Positions 25,418-34,327 of a DNA stretch of 64,000 bases are shown here, one piece after another. Below the pieces are notes generated by a model. The model saw nothing but the letters and a program-made list of their open reading frames with translations. It did not search any database and was not told the origin of the DNA. This stretch comes from Candidatus Amulumruptor caecigallinarius (GTDB taxonomy: Bacteria; Bacteroidota; Bacteroidia; Bacteroidales; Muribaculaceae): the NCBI GenBank assembly GCA_944321825.1, contig CALUMU010000005.1, positions 124,001 to 188,000 of the forward strand. The letters are read 5' to 3'. Made by a program: the position numbers and the translations under genes. How positions within the stretch are numbered: position 1 is the first letter of the stretch; each line of letters starts with the position of its first letter.

Positions 25418-25576
25418 ACTAAATCGGGTCAAATTACCCCCCCCCATTTATAAAATTTGTTAAATATTACAACTAAATGCAAAACGCTCAGCAAAACTGC
25501 CTCTCATCCATGCACTCAAATTAATACACTTTGGACAGTCACACCTAAAACCACACATTCTTCGGTTGTATCAAAG

Positions 25577-25631
25577 AAATGACATAGGCTGTAACCGCTG
25601 GCTTCACAGCCGGTTACAGCCTATGTCATTT
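25577..25631 (-). terminator. Terminator of ppdK
   Basis: A perfect 21-bp stem (25577-25597 with 25611-25631) around a 13-nt loop, 24 bp after the ppdK stop. It is one of the longest hairpins in the window. Confidence 0.85.
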
Positions 25632-25655
25632 ATGTTGTCAGAGACAGACTACCGC

Positions 25656-28370
25656 TTAATCCTCGATGGCAGCCTGCGCCGCCGCTACGCGAGCGATGGG
25701 TACACGGTAGGGCGAGCAGCTGACGTAGTTCATGCCGAGCTTGGCGCAGAACTTGACCGACGAAGGTTCGCCGCCATGTTCGCCGCAGATACCCACCTTG
25801 AGTTCGGGCTTGGTGGCACGGCCTTTCTCCACACCCATCCTGACGAGCTGGCCTACGCCTTCCTGATCGAGCACTTCGAATGGGTCGGTCTTGATGATGC
25901 CGTGTTCCTTGTAGAATTTGAGGAACTTGGGAGCATCGTCGCGTGAGAAGCCGAATGTCATCTGAGTCAAGTCGTTGGTGCCGAACGAGAAGAAATCAGC
26001 CACAGTGGCTATCTCGTTGGCTGTCAGAGCCGCACGAGGCACCTCGATCATAGTGCCCACCTTGTAGGGCACCGATGTGCCGGCTTCCTCAAACACCTTG
26101 GCAGCCGTAGCGTTGATGACATCGGCCTGGTTCTGTATCTCCTTGAGCGAACCCACCAAAGGTATCATGATTTCAGGATGCACATCTATGCCACGGGCCT
26201 TGACCGCAAGGGCGGCCTCGATGATGGCGCGGGTCTGCATCTCGGTGATTTCGGGATAGGTGATGCCCAAACGGCAACCGCGATGGCCGAGCATGGGGTT
26301 GAACTCTTCCAAAGAGTCCACCTTGGCCTTTACCTCCTCGAGGGTCAGACCCATCTCCTTGGCCAGCTCCTTCTGGGTAGCTGTCTGGTGAGGTACGAAT
26401 TCATGCAGAGGGGGATCGAGCAGACGGATGGTCACTCCGTATCCGTCCATAGCCTCGAAGATGCCCTCGAAGTCGCCACGCTGCATCGGCAGCAGCTTTG
26501 CAAGGGCGATGCGGCGACCTTGCTCGTCAGAAGCAAGAATCATCTCACGCACAGCCTTGATGCGGTCGCCCTCGAAGAACATGTGTTCCGTACGGCACAG
26601 ACCGATGCCCTGTGCTCCGAAATGGCGGGCCTGCTTGGCATCGCGGGGAGTGTCGGCATTGGTGCGCACAAGGCATTTAGTAAACTTGTCCGACAGGTTC
26701 ATGATGGCGCCGAAATCGCCGCCGAGTTCGGGTTCGGTGGTGGGCACCTGGCCGTCATACACCTCGCCGGTCGAACCGTTGAGCGAAATCCAGTCGCCCT
26801 CCTTATATGTGATACCGCCCATGACCACGGTCTTGGCCTTATAGTCCACGCGGATTTCACCGGCTCCCGACACGCAGCACTTGCCCATGCCGCGGGCGAC
26901 AACTGCCGCATGGCTGGTCATACCGCCGCGCATCGTCAGGATGCCCTGGGCAACAGCCATACCGCGCAGATCCTCGGGCGAAGTCTCAATGCGGACGAGC
27001 ACCACTTTCTTCTTCTTCTCCGACCATGCCTCGGCATCCTCTGCCGAGAACACTATCATACCTGTAGCGGCACCGGGCGATGCTGGGAGACCCTTGGCGA
27101 CGACACGCGCACGCTTGAGGGCAGCTTTGTCAAACACAGGGTGGAGCAGCTCGTCGAGCTTCTGAGGCTCCATGCGGAGCACCACTGTCTTCTCATCTAT
27201 GACACCTGCGCGGAGCAGATCCATGGCTATCTTGACCATGGCTGCGCCTGTGCGCTTGCCGTTGCGGGTCTGGAGCATCCAGAGCTTGCCGTCCTGGATG
27301 GTAAACTCCATGTCCTGCATATCCTTGTAGTAGCTTTCGAGCTTGTTGGAGATAGCGATAAGCTCGGCAGCGCAGTCAGGCATCGACTCCTCGAGCGAGG
27401 GGTACTTGCTTGCGCGCTCATCCTCCGATATGCCCTGAAGGGCGGCCCAGCGGCGCGAACCCTCCAAAGTAATCTGCTGCGGAGTGCGTATGCCGGCCAC
27501 CACATCCTCGCCCTGGGCGTTGATGAGGTATTCGCCGTTGAATATGTTTTCGCCCGTGGCAGCGTCGCGGCTGAAAGCCACGCCGGTGGCCGAGTTGTCG
27601 CCCATGTTGCCGTAGACCATCGCCTGTACGTTGACAGCCGTACCCCACTCTTCGGGTATCTGGTTCATGCGGCGGTAGATGATGGCACGCTCGTTCATCC
27701 AGCTGTCAAACACGGCGCAGATGCCGCCCCAGAGCTGTTCCCAAGCGTCGTCGGGGAAATCCTTGCCCGTATGCTCCTTGACTGCAGCCTTGAAGAGCTT
27801 CACGAGGCTCTGGAGATCCTCTACGCCGAGCTCGGTGTCAAGCTTGACACCCTTCTGCTCCTTGACCTTGTCCATGATTTCCTCAAACGGGTCGATGTCC
27901 TCCTTGCTCTTGGGCTTCATGCCGAGCACCACATCGCCATACATCTGCACGAAACGGCGGTAGCTGTCCCATGCAAAACGAGGATTACCGCTCTTCTCTG
28001 CCAGCGAAGCCACTGTGGCATCGTTCATGCCGAGATTGAGCACGGTATCCATCATGCCGGGCATCGAAGCGCGGGCACCCGAACGCACCGACACGAGCAG
28101 CGGATTGGCAGGGTCGTTGAATTTCTTTCCTGTAAGACCTTCCACATGGGCTATCGCCTTATGCACATCATCATTAAGACGCTTGACCACCTCGTCACGG
28201 CCATATTGGGTATATTCTGTGCAGACTTCGGTCGTAATGGTAAATCCGGGAGGCACAGGCATGCCGAGAAGGTTCATTTCAGCAAGGTTCGCTCCCTTGC
28301 CGCCGAGAAGGTTACGCATCGAAGCATCGCCCTCAGCATGTCCGTCACCGAACGTGTAAACTCTTTTCAT
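25656..28370 (-). CDS. ppdK: Pyruvate, phosphate dikinase
   Basis: 904 residues, standard length (PPDK 870-910). The nucleotide-binding domain opens with GGKGANLAEM; the phosphorylated histidine is in GGMTSHAAVVARGMGK; the PEP/pyruvate domain ends with GICGEHGGEPSSVKF, carrying the catalytic cysteine. The enzyme interconverts pyruvate + ATP + phosphate with PEP + AMP + PPi in the cytoplasm and is central in Bacteroidales, where PPi-linked glycolysis is used. It is a single-gene unit with a strong terminator. A long ORF on the opposite strand (about 746 codons) is a composition shadow. Confidence 0.98.
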   Translation of the reverse strand: MKRVYTFGDGHAEGDASMRNLLGGKGANLAEMNLLGMPVPPGFTITTEVCTEYTQYGRDEVVKRLNDDVHKAIAHVEGLTGKKFNDPANPLLVSVRSGARASMPGMMDTVLNLGMNDATVASLAEKSGNPRFAWDSYRRFVQMYGDVVLGMKPKSKEDIDPFEEIMDKVKEQKGVKLDTELGVEDLQSLVKLFKAAVKEHTGKDFPDDAWEQLWGGICAVFDSWMNERAIIYRRMNQIPEEWGTAVNVQAMVYGNMGDNSATGVAFSRDAATGENIFNGEYLINAQGEDVVAGIRTPQQITLEGSRRWAALQGISEDERASKYPSLEESMPDCAAELIAISNKLESYYKDMQDMEFTIQDGKLWMLQTRNGKRTGAAMVKIAMDLLRAGVIDEKTVVLRMEPQKLDELLHPVFDKAALKRARVVAKGLPASPGAATGMIVFSAEDAEAWSEKKKKVVLVRIETSPEDLRGMAVAQGILTMRGGMTSHAAVVARGMGKCCVSGAGEIRVDYKAKTVVMGGITYKEGDWISLNGSTGEVYDGQVPTTEPELGGDFGAIMNLSDKFTKCLVRTNADTPRDAKQARHFGAQGIGLCRTEHMFFEGDRIKAVREMILASDEQGRRIALAKLLPMQRGDFEGIFEAMDGYGVTIRLLDPPLHEFVPHQTATQKELAKEMGLTLEEVKAKVDSLEEFNPMLGHRGCRLGITYPEITEMQTRAIIEAALAVKARGIDVHPEIMIPLVGSLKEIQNQADVINATAAKVFEEAGTSVPYKVGTMIEVPRAALTANEIATVADFFSFGTNDLTQMTFGFSRDDAPKFLKFYKEHGIIKTDPFEVLDQEGVGQLVRMGVEKGRATKPELKVGICGEHGGEPSSVKFCAKLGMNYVSCSPYRVPIARVAAAQAAIED

Positions 28371-28488
28371 TTCTGTAAGGGTTTTTCTGTAGTTAAGGTT
28401 AAGGTTTGTATATTTTAAGAATTGATAAGCACCTGTTAACTGTTTTTATACATTGCGATTCCAAAACTGGCTGCAAAATAAAAAAAGC

Positions 28489-28526
28489 TGCATCCACAAG
28501 GCTCCGAAAAGCGACTTGTGGATGCA
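28489..28526 (-). terminator. Terminator of ridA
   Basis: Perfect 12-bp stem TGCATCCACAAG (28489-28500) with CTTGTGGATGCA (28515-28526). On the minus strand it is followed by GCTTTTTTTATTTT, a clear U-tract. Confidence 0.85.
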
Positions 28527-28614
28527 AATTTAGCATTTTGTTTTATGCCGACAAAACAAACAGCGTTTTATTTTATCAACAAATTTTAAGAATAGCGACA
28601 GAGCTAATACCGCC

Positions 28615-28989
28615 TCAACGCGCAGCTATCACCTCCACCTCTACCATAGCACCCTTGGGAAGGTCCTTGACGGCCACAGCCGAGCGGGCGGGATACGGCT
28701 CTGCGAAGTGCGAAGCATACACCTCGTTCATCGCCGCAAAGTCGGCGATGTCGGCTAAGAAAACTGTTGTCTTGACAACGTTTTCCAAGCCCAGTCCGAT
28801 CGACTTCAGCAAAGCCTTCACATTGGCTATCGCCTGTTCGGTCTGGGCGGTTATGCCCTCCGGCATCAGCCCCGTAGCGGGGTTGACAGGTATCTGGCCA
28901 GAGCAAAACACTATGTTGCCGAGATCTATGCCCTGCGAATAAGGGCCTATGGCTCCGGGAGCCTCCGTTGTAGAAATAACATTTTTCAT
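28615..28989 (-). CDS. ridA: RidA family enamine/imine deaminase
   Basis: 124 residues, standard length. The N-terminus IST-EAPGAIGPYSQG, the VFCSGQIPVNPATG strand, the ATGLM...QTEQAI helix start, and the C-terminal EVEVIA are typical of the RidA/YjgF family; the arginine that binds the carboxylate is in YPARSAVAV. RidA hydrolyses 2-aminoacrylate and other reactive enamines made by PLP enzymes. It sits 25 bp downstream of a MITE-like element and ends at a good terminator. Confidence 0.95.
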   Translation of the reverse strand: MKNVISTTEAPGAIGPYSQGIDLGNIVFCSGQIPVNPATGLMPEGITAQTEQAIANVKALLKSIGLGLENVVKTTVFLADIADFAAMNEVYASHFAEPYPARSAVAVKDLPKGAMVEVEVIAAR

Positions 28990-29014
28990 GTCAGAAAATC
29001 AAAGTATTTATATA

Positions 29015-29210
29015 TAAGTAACTGTTCAAATTAAAACGATATATTAACCTTATCTCTTGTAACCGCTCTTTTATATGTCTTTGCGGTCTTTTTGTACTGC
29101 TTCCAAGCTCGTCATCAGTCGTTTAGCTCGCTAAACTCCATCTTCCTTGCTTGAAATCAGCTTCAAAAATCCTCGCAAACTCACATAAATTTAATTTGAC
29201 CAGTTACTTA
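29015..29210. mobile_element. MITE-like element with 21-bp terminal inverted repeats
   Basis: The ends TAAGTAACTGTTCAAATTAAA (29015-29035; written here from the left) and its reverse complement at 29190-29210 match at 20 of 21 positions. The 196-bp unit contains no gene, and has an internal hairpin GTTTAGC-TC-GCTAAAC (29130-29145). It lies between ridA and the yihY-like gene. The inside also reads like a filler derived from a larger element. No obvious target duplication is seen. Confidence 0.55.
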
Positions 29211-29229
29211 GGTTAATGTGTTGCCAAAA

Positions 29230-30609
29230 TCATGACCCGCCTAAACCGGCGCTGTCTATCGGGATATCTATAAACCGGGTCTTATCCGTCAATGCAGCCA
29301 TCCCGCTGTCGATGCTATGCACCACCTTGTTGACCGGGGCGAACCTCGCGTCGAACGCCGGGATGAACCCCGATGTGCCGTCATGGTCAATCAGCCTTAT
29401 CGCATCGCCCACAGTGACAGTCTCCACCGGCACCGCCGGCTGAAGCGGCAGCTCGCCTTCGGCAGTCCCTTTGACCACATAGTCGAGCAGATGCACATCG
29501 ACAAGCTGGGTGACGACATCCTTGACCAACCGCGCCGGCAGCTCATAGGTCCGCGCCAGCTCCGTCACATTCATCGGGGGCTGGCGGTCATAAAACCTCC
29601 GGCATATCAGCGCCATCACAGCTATCGTCACCTTGCGACGGTAATTGGGCGATATGCTGTCGACCTGCCCTATGAAACTCAACGCAAACGTGTTTTGCGA
29701 CGCATAACACAGCACTGCGCCTATAAGCGTGATGAGCCACACCAAATAGAGCCACAGCAGGAACAACGGCAAAAACGAGAAGCTACCGTATATGGCATTG
29801 TACTTGGCGACATACAGCTGCCCGGACAGAAACAGCCACCGCAGCACCAAGAAACTGACCCCGGCAAGAAAGCCGGCCATGAGCGCATTGACAAACTTGA
29901 CCTTCGCGTTAGGAATCAGCATGTATGCTCCAGTAAAACACAGACACGTGATGGCGAAGCTCGCCATATCGAGCAGAAACTCCACCGCCGGCGACAGGAA
30001 CCCGAACGGCAGCAGAGAGTGGAGCGTCGTCGACATGGCTATAGAGATGCCGGCCGACAATATCATCAGCACCGGCAATATGAGGAAGATAGCCAGATAG
30101 TCCGTAGCCTTGCGCCACAACGTGCGCCCCCGCTTGACATCCCATATTATATTAAAGGCATCCTCCACATTGCTCAGAAGCGATATCATGGTCCATAACA
30201 GAAACACCATGCCCACCCCGACAAACAACCCTTCGGAAGCCTGGGCGAGATACCCGTCGACAAACTTCAGCGATGCCGAGACCATGGCGTGCTGCGACGG
30301 GAACGCATCGTAGAGCTGCTTCTGCAGCAGGTTCTGGAACCCGAACCCACGGCCTATGGCAAACAGCATCGCCAGCACCGGGACAATCGCCAGCACCGTA
30401 TTATATGTCAGCGACGCAGCCCTGACCTGCAAGCCGGAGTCCATAAACGACCTCACGGCCAGATTGAGCGTCTTGACCACTGAAACCTTCCAGCTCCGGC
30501 GCGAGTCAAGCCACACTCCGTCAGTGCAATAGTCCCAGCGGCCCTTGGCCCACGCCGACAGGCGTTCAAACCGCGTGGACGGTCCCGTTTCTTTCGTTGA
30601 TTGCGACAT
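29230..30609 (-). CDS. YihY/BrkB family membrane protein with C-terminal winged-helix-like domain
   Basis: 459 residues from the ATG at 30609 (MSQSTKETG); a TTG nine bases upstream is not needed. Residues ~45-310 form six membrane segments with the family motifs AASLTYNTVLAIVPVLAMLFA and ARHVLRW-like FLVLRWLFLSGQLYVAKYNAIYGSFSFLPLFLLWLYLVW. The last ~130 residues are soluble and resemble a winged helix (ALICRRFYDRQPPMNVTELARTYELPARLVKDVV). The family was once called ribonuclease BN by error. Its function is not settled; transport of lipids or osmolytes has been proposed for relatives. Confidence 0.88.
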   Translation of the reverse strand: MSQSTKETGPSTRFERLSAWAKGRWDYCTDGVWLDSRRSWKVSVVKTLNLAVRSFMDSGLQVRAASLTYNTVLAIVPVLAMLFAIGRGFGFQNLLQKQLYDAFPSQHAMVSASLKFVDGYLAQASEGLFVGVGMVFLLWTMISLLSNVEDAFNIIWDVKRGRTLWRKATDYLAIFLILPVLMILSAGISIAMSTTLHSLLPFGFLSPAVEFLLDMASFAITCLCFTGAYMLIPNAKVKFVNALMAGFLAGVSFLVLRWLFLSGQLYVAKYNAIYGSFSFLPLFLLWLYLVWLITLIGAVLCYASQNTFALSFIGQVDSISPNYRRKVTIAVMALICRRFYDRQPPMNVTELARTYELPARLVKDVVTQLVDVHLLDYVVKGTAEGELPLQPAVPVETVTVGDAIRLIDHDGTSGFIPAFDARFAPVNKVVHSIDSGMAALTDKTRFIDIPIDSAGLGGS

Positions 30610-30653
30610 ATGAGACAAATATAAGGATTTTTAGGTATATCGCATAAAAATAG

Positions 30654-30661
30654 TAACTTTG
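30654..30661 (+). promoter_or_regulatory. -7 box of the porin-family gene
   Basis: TAACTTTG followed by CATT, 76 nt before the ATG at 30738. The -33 region is a weak TTTTAGG. Confidence 0.6.
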
Positions 30662-30737
30662 CATTTCAGATAACCACTTTTTCAAACCCAAATTCACACC
30701 CATTTACAGGGATAGCCGTCCCTAAGTTTTCACCATT

Positions 30738-31364
30738 ATGAAAAAAACTTTGATCTCTTTGGCCGCCGCTTTCATCGTGACCATATGCGCGGCTTTACCG
30801 GCTCAGGCCCAGCTCAAATTCGGTCCAAAGATAGGTATGACCGTCAACTCTCTCCACTTCAACGAGTCAGTATTCGACTCCGACAACCGAAGCGGATTCA
30901 CCGGGGGTGTCATGCTCCAGTTCATCGCCCCCGTAGTCAACCTCGGCTTCGACGCATCGGTGATGTATGTGCGCCGCAACCTCGACGCCACAATCGAAGA
31001 GAACGGAGCAAGCGATCGCATCGTATCTCACCGTGATTACATCGAGATCCCCATCAACCTCAAGTACATGATAGGCCTCCCTGCCATCGGTAAGATAGTC
31101 TCGCCTTTCGTGACCACCGGCCCCTCGTTCGCCTTCCTGACAAGCGGCACAGGCATCAACGAAGCTTTCAAGAACAAGACTTTCGACGTAGCATGGAACT
31201 TCGGCTTCGGTCTCGAAATAGTCCAGAAAGTACAGGTGGCAGCATCTTACGGACTCGGCCTCTCCAACTCCGTGGTTGACCGCCTCAGCGGTGGCGCGCT
31301 CAACAATATCGACATCGACGGCAAGACCCGCTGCTGGGCCATCACCGCCGCATACCTCTTCTGA
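30738..31364 (+). CDS. Small outer-membrane beta-barrel protein (PorT/OmpW-like)
   Basis: 208 residues. A signal peptide ends in ALPAQA (residues ~1-24). The mature part begins LKFGPKIGMTVNSL and consists of alternating beta-strands with aromatic ends: VVNLGFDASVMYVRR, IEIPINLKYMIGLP, VSPFVTTGPSFAFL, VQVAASYGLGLSN, CWAITAAYLF. This is the pattern of the outer membrane protein beta-barrel domain (PF13568 group) common in Bacteroidetes. It probably makes an eight-stranded barrel; no transport substrate can be named. A weak hairpin with a T7 run (31416-31449) follows. Confidence 0.82.
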   Translation: MKKTLISLAAAFIVTICAALPAQAQLKFGPKIGMTVNSLHFNESVFDSDNRSGFTGGVMLQFIAPVVNLGFDASVMYVRRNLDATIEENGASDRIVSHRDYIEIPINLKYMIGLPAIGKIVSPFVTTGPSFAFLTSGTGINEAFKNKTFDVAWNFGFGLEIVQKVQVAASYGLGLSNSVVDRLSGGALNNIDIDGKTRCWAITAAYLF

Positions 31365-31492
31365 TTCCACGCGCCGTCGGCTCATCGTCAGCCAATCACT
31401 ATTTTTAGGTATCACGCAACGCCCTGCAAATAGTGTTGCACGTTTTTTTGAAAAATTTCTGTGAAAAATGTAGCGAATTTGCCAAATATATG

Positions 31493-31500
31493 TAATTTTG
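31493..31500 (+). promoter_or_regulatory. -7 box of the ferredoxin gene
   Basis: TAATTTTG followed by CATC, 84 nt before the ATG. No matching -33 box. Confidence 0.5.
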
Positions 31501-31584
31501 CATCACAGAAAGTGAGTATCCCACTTCAAGGATACCCGCCCATGAAAACAACCTAAAAAGCTAACTTATAAAACACTGACAACT

Positions 31585-31755
31585 ATGGCTTACGTAATCA
31601 CCGACTCTTGTGTCGCTTGCGGCACCTGCCTCCCCGTTTGCCCCGTGGGCGCTATCTCTGAGGGCGACATCTACCACATCGACCCCGATACCTGCATCGA
31701 CTGCGGTTCTTGTGCAGAGACATGCCCCAGCGAAGCAATCGTCCCCGGCGAATAA
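31585..31755 (+). CDS. 2[4Fe-4S] ferredoxin
   Basis: 56 residues. Two classical cluster motifs are visible: CVACGTCLPVCP (residues 9-20) and CIDCGSCAETCP (residues 38-49), each CxxCxxCxxxCP, so the protein carries two 4Fe-4S clusters. The order and size match clostridial-type ferredoxin. It is the electron carrier for pyruvate:ferredoxin oxidoreductase, hydrogenases or Rnf in anaerobes. It has its own promoter and terminator and very high expression codon use (Gly GGC, Cys TGC). Confidence 0.97.
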   Translation: MAYVITDSCVACGTCLPVCPVGAISEGDIYHIDPDTCIDCGSCAETCPSEAIVPGE

Positions 31756-31812
31756 CCAGGGGCGCCGGCCGCACGTCTGGCTGACACAAACAGACATACA
31801 TAACGACAACTC

Positions 31813-31861
31813 TGACCGGAGCACGGCAAAGCCACACAGATGGCGCGTCATGCTCCGGTCA
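31813..31861 (+). terminator. Terminator of the ferredoxin gene
   Basis: Perfect 11-bp stem TGACCGGAGCA (31813-31823) with TGCTCCGGTCA (31851-31861), followed by ATGCTTTTT. Confidence 0.8.
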
Positions 31862-31867
31862 ATGCTT

Positions 31868-31899
31868 TTTGGCTAAATGATGCATAATTGCTAAATTTG
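31868..31899 (+). promoter_or_regulatory. Promoter of the ssb gene
   Basis: -33 TTTG (31868-31871), which overlaps the T-run of the ferredoxin terminator, 20-bp spacer, -7 TAAATTTG (31892-31899). It lies 26 nt before the ATG. Confidence 0.72.
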
Positions 31900-31925
31900 C
31901 ATATTAATACTAAGGTGTAGGCATA

Positions 31926-32258
31926 ATGTCAGTCAACAAAGTCATACTCCTCGGCAATGTGGGTCGCGACCCGGAGTTGCGCTACCTCGAACAGAAGCGT
32001 CCCGTAGCGACATTTCCGCTCGCCACCAACGAGCGGGCTTCGGCCAACTCCCCCGAGCTGACCGAATGGCACAACATCGTCATGTGGGACGCTGCCGCCG
32101 AAGCCGCCGAACGCTACATACGCAAAGGCACCAAGCTCTACATCGAAGGCCGTCTGCGCACCCGCATATGGGAAGACCGCAATGCCATCAAACGCACCGT
32201 CACCGAGATATATGTCGACAATTTCGAAATACTCGGACGGCAGCAGCAACAACCTTAA
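31926..32258 (+). CDS. ssb: Single-stranded DNA-binding protein, short form
   Basis: 110 residues. The OB-fold is complete: VNKVILLGNVGRDPELRYL, VATFPLATNER, EWHNIVMWDAAAEAAERYIRKG, LYIEGRLRTRIWED and VEIYVDNFEILG. It ends in GRQQQQP, without the acidic ...DDIPF tip that bacterial SSBs use to recruit partners. It is therefore a short SSB of the type found as second copies in Bacteroidetes. It binds ssDNA but is unlikely to recruit the usual partners. A transporter gene follows after 47 bp. Confidence 0.92.
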   Translation: MSVNKVILLGNVGRDPELRYLEQKRPVATFPLATNERASANSPELTEWHNIVMWDAAAEAAERYIRKGTKLYIEGRLRTRIWEDRNAIKRTVTEIYVDNFEILGRQQQQP

Positions 32259-32305
32259 ACAAGCCTATTCACACAATACCGTAACACCACCTATCATCAC
32301 ATTCT

Positions 32306-34324
32306 ATGGCAACTGACCACCTCAACACTCCCTCATCAGCCGACACACGGCAGACCTATCCCGATGCCGACCCCGTGCAGATTCCAGAAAACGCCTTCCG
32401 CGAACTGGCGGCAGACGAGACATTCCGCCCTATGATGCATCCCGCCCGCGAATACCGCGAAGTCACCCCCTACTCGGTGACAGTGGGTCTCATACTCGCA
32501 GTCATCTTCAGCGCGGCAGCAGCCTATCTCGGGCTCAAAGTGGGACAGGTGTTTGAAGCCGCCATACCCATTGCCATCATAGCCGTAGGACTCTCCGGAG
32601 CTTTGCAGAAAAAGAATCCATTAGGCCAGAATGTCATCATCCAGTCCATCGGAGCCTGTTCGGGTGTCATCGTCGCCGGTGCCATATTCACCCTTCCTGC
32701 CCTGTACATCCTGCAGGCTACATATCCCGACATAGCCGTCAACTTCCTTGAGATATTCCTCAGCAGCCTTTTGGGCGGCGTCCTCGGCATACTGTTCTTC
32801 ATACCATTCCGCAAATACTTCGTCAAGGATATGCACGGCAAGTACCCCTTCCCCGAGGCCACGGCGACAGCGCAGGTACTCGCAAGCGCACAATCCTCGG
32901 CCAAAGGCGAGAAGGGCGGACAGGCTCTCACGCTCGTCGTTGCCAGCCTTATCGGCGGTATCTACGACTATGTGGTGGAGACTTTCGGCTTCTGGGCAGG
33001 GACAATCACCACCGCCGCTACCTCGTGGGGACAGGCCGCAGTAGAGAAAGCCAAGGTAGTCCTCACATGCAACACCGGCGCGGCACTGCTCGGTCTGGGC
33101 TACATCATCGGGCTGAAATACGCCTTTGTCATCTGCGCCGGCTCGGCTTTCATCTGGTGGGTGGTGATACCCCTTATGGGTACATACGGTATGCCTGAGA
33201 TAGCGTCGCTCCCGGCCGAACAGATATTCAGCGACTACGCCCGACTCATAGGCATCGGCGGCATAGCCATGGCCGGAGTCATCGGCATCATCAAGTCGTG
33301 GAGCATCATCGTGCAGGCCGTAGGCCTCGCCACCCGCGAGTTCAAGGGCGGCCAGACCGGCAAGCGACCTGTGCGCTGGCAGCTCGACATCTCGATGAAG
33401 CACATCACCTTCTACATCGTCATCGCCCTCGTGGCAGTGTTCATATTTTTCTACACAGGAGTAATCCATAACTTCTGGCAAGCACTGGTGGCATGGGCAG
33501 TGGTGACAGTCATCGCGTTCCTGTTCACCACCGTTGCAGCCAACGCCATAGCCATCGTGGGTACCAACCCCGTCAGCGGCATGACCCTTATGACCCTCAT
33601 CGTGGCTTCGGGCATATTCGTGGCTATAGGCATGAGCGGGTCGAGCGGCATCGTGGCATCGATGATTATCGGTGGGGTGGTCTGCACCGCCCTATCCATG
33701 GCCGGAGGCTTCGTGACCGACCTCAAGGTAGGCTACTGGCTCGGCTCGACACCGCGCAAGCAGGAAAGCTGGAAATTCCTCGGCACACTTGTATCCGCCG
33801 CCACAGTTGGCGGAGTCATACTGCTGCTCAACGATGTCTACGGCTTCAGCGGCGACAACGCTCTCGTTGCTCCCCAGGCCAACGCCATGGCCAAGGTCAT
33901 CGAGCCGCTCATGATGGGTGGCGATACCCCTTGGATTCTGTATCTCACCGGGGCAATCCTCGCCCTGCTGCTCAACTGGCTCGGCGTGCCGGCTCTGGCA
34001 TTCTGCCTCGGCATGTTTATCCCCCTCAGCCTCAACACCCCACTAATCGTAGGCGGTGCGCTGGCATGGTTTGTTGGCTCGCGGTCAAAGGACAAGGCCG
34101 TCAACGATGCCCGCCGTGACCGTGGCACCCTCATAGCTTCGGGTCTCATCGCCGGTGGCGCGCTCTTCGGAGTATTCGCCGCCCTGACCCGCTTCCTCGG
34201 ATTCGAATACACCTGCCCCATGGGCGACGGTCTCAACCAGCTTCTCGGCCTTGTGGTCTACGTGCTCCTCATCATCTATGTCGGATGGGACAGCATGAGG
34301 GCCAAAGGCATGATAAAACGATAG
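32306..34324 (+). CDS. OPT family oligopeptide transporter
   Basis: 672 residues and about 15 membrane segments. Typical OPT features: RAVTPYSVTVGLILAVIF-like opening (EVTPYSVTVGLILAVIFSAA), AAAYLGLKVGQVFEAAIPIAI, and NVIIQSIGACSGVIVAGAIFTLPALYIL. OPT proteins of this PepT/EspB-like bacterial group import peptides or metal chelates with protons. Its substrate is not predictable. It follows ssb after 47 bp and precedes a MATE gene after 3 bp. Confidence 0.93.
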   Translation: MATDHLNTPSSADTRQTYPDADPVQIPENAFRELAADETFRPMMHPAREYREVTPYSVTVGLILAVIFSAAAAYLGLKVGQVFEAAIPIAIIAVGLSGALQKKNPLGQNVIIQSIGACSGVIVAGAIFTLPALYILQATYPDIAVNFLEIFLSSLLGGVLGILFFIPFRKYFVKDMHGKYPFPEATATAQVLASAQSSAKGEKGGQALTLVVASLIGGIYDYVVETFGFWAGTITTAATSWGQAAVEKAKVVLTCNTGAALLGLGYIIGLKYAFVICAGSAFIWWVVIPLMGTYGMPEIASLPAEQIFSDYARLIGIGGIAMAGVIGIIKSWSIIVQAVGLATREFKGGQTGKRPVRWQLDISMKHITFYIVIALVAVFIFFYTGVIHNFWQALVAWAVVTVIAFLFTTVAANAIAIVGTNPVSGMTLMTLIVASGIFVAIGMSGSSGIVASMIIGGVVCTALSMAGGFVTDLKVGYWLGSTPRKQESWKFLGTLVSAATVGGVILLLNDVYGFSGDNALVAPQANAMAKVIEPLMMGGDTPWILYLTGAILALLLNWLGVPALAFCLGMFIPLSLNTPLIVGGALAWFVGSRSKDKAVNDARRDRGTLIASGLIAGGALFGVFAALTRFLGFEYTCPMGDGLNQLLGLVVYVLLIIYVGWDSMRAKGMIKR

Positions 34325-34327
34325 CCT

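Noticed and set aside
26178..28418. A 746-codon open frame on the plus strand opposite ppdK, and other long frames opposite susC, pgm and fabF
   Set aside because: They are antisense shadows of strongly conserved genes with GC-rich third positions; the translations have no family features and no promoter or start context.
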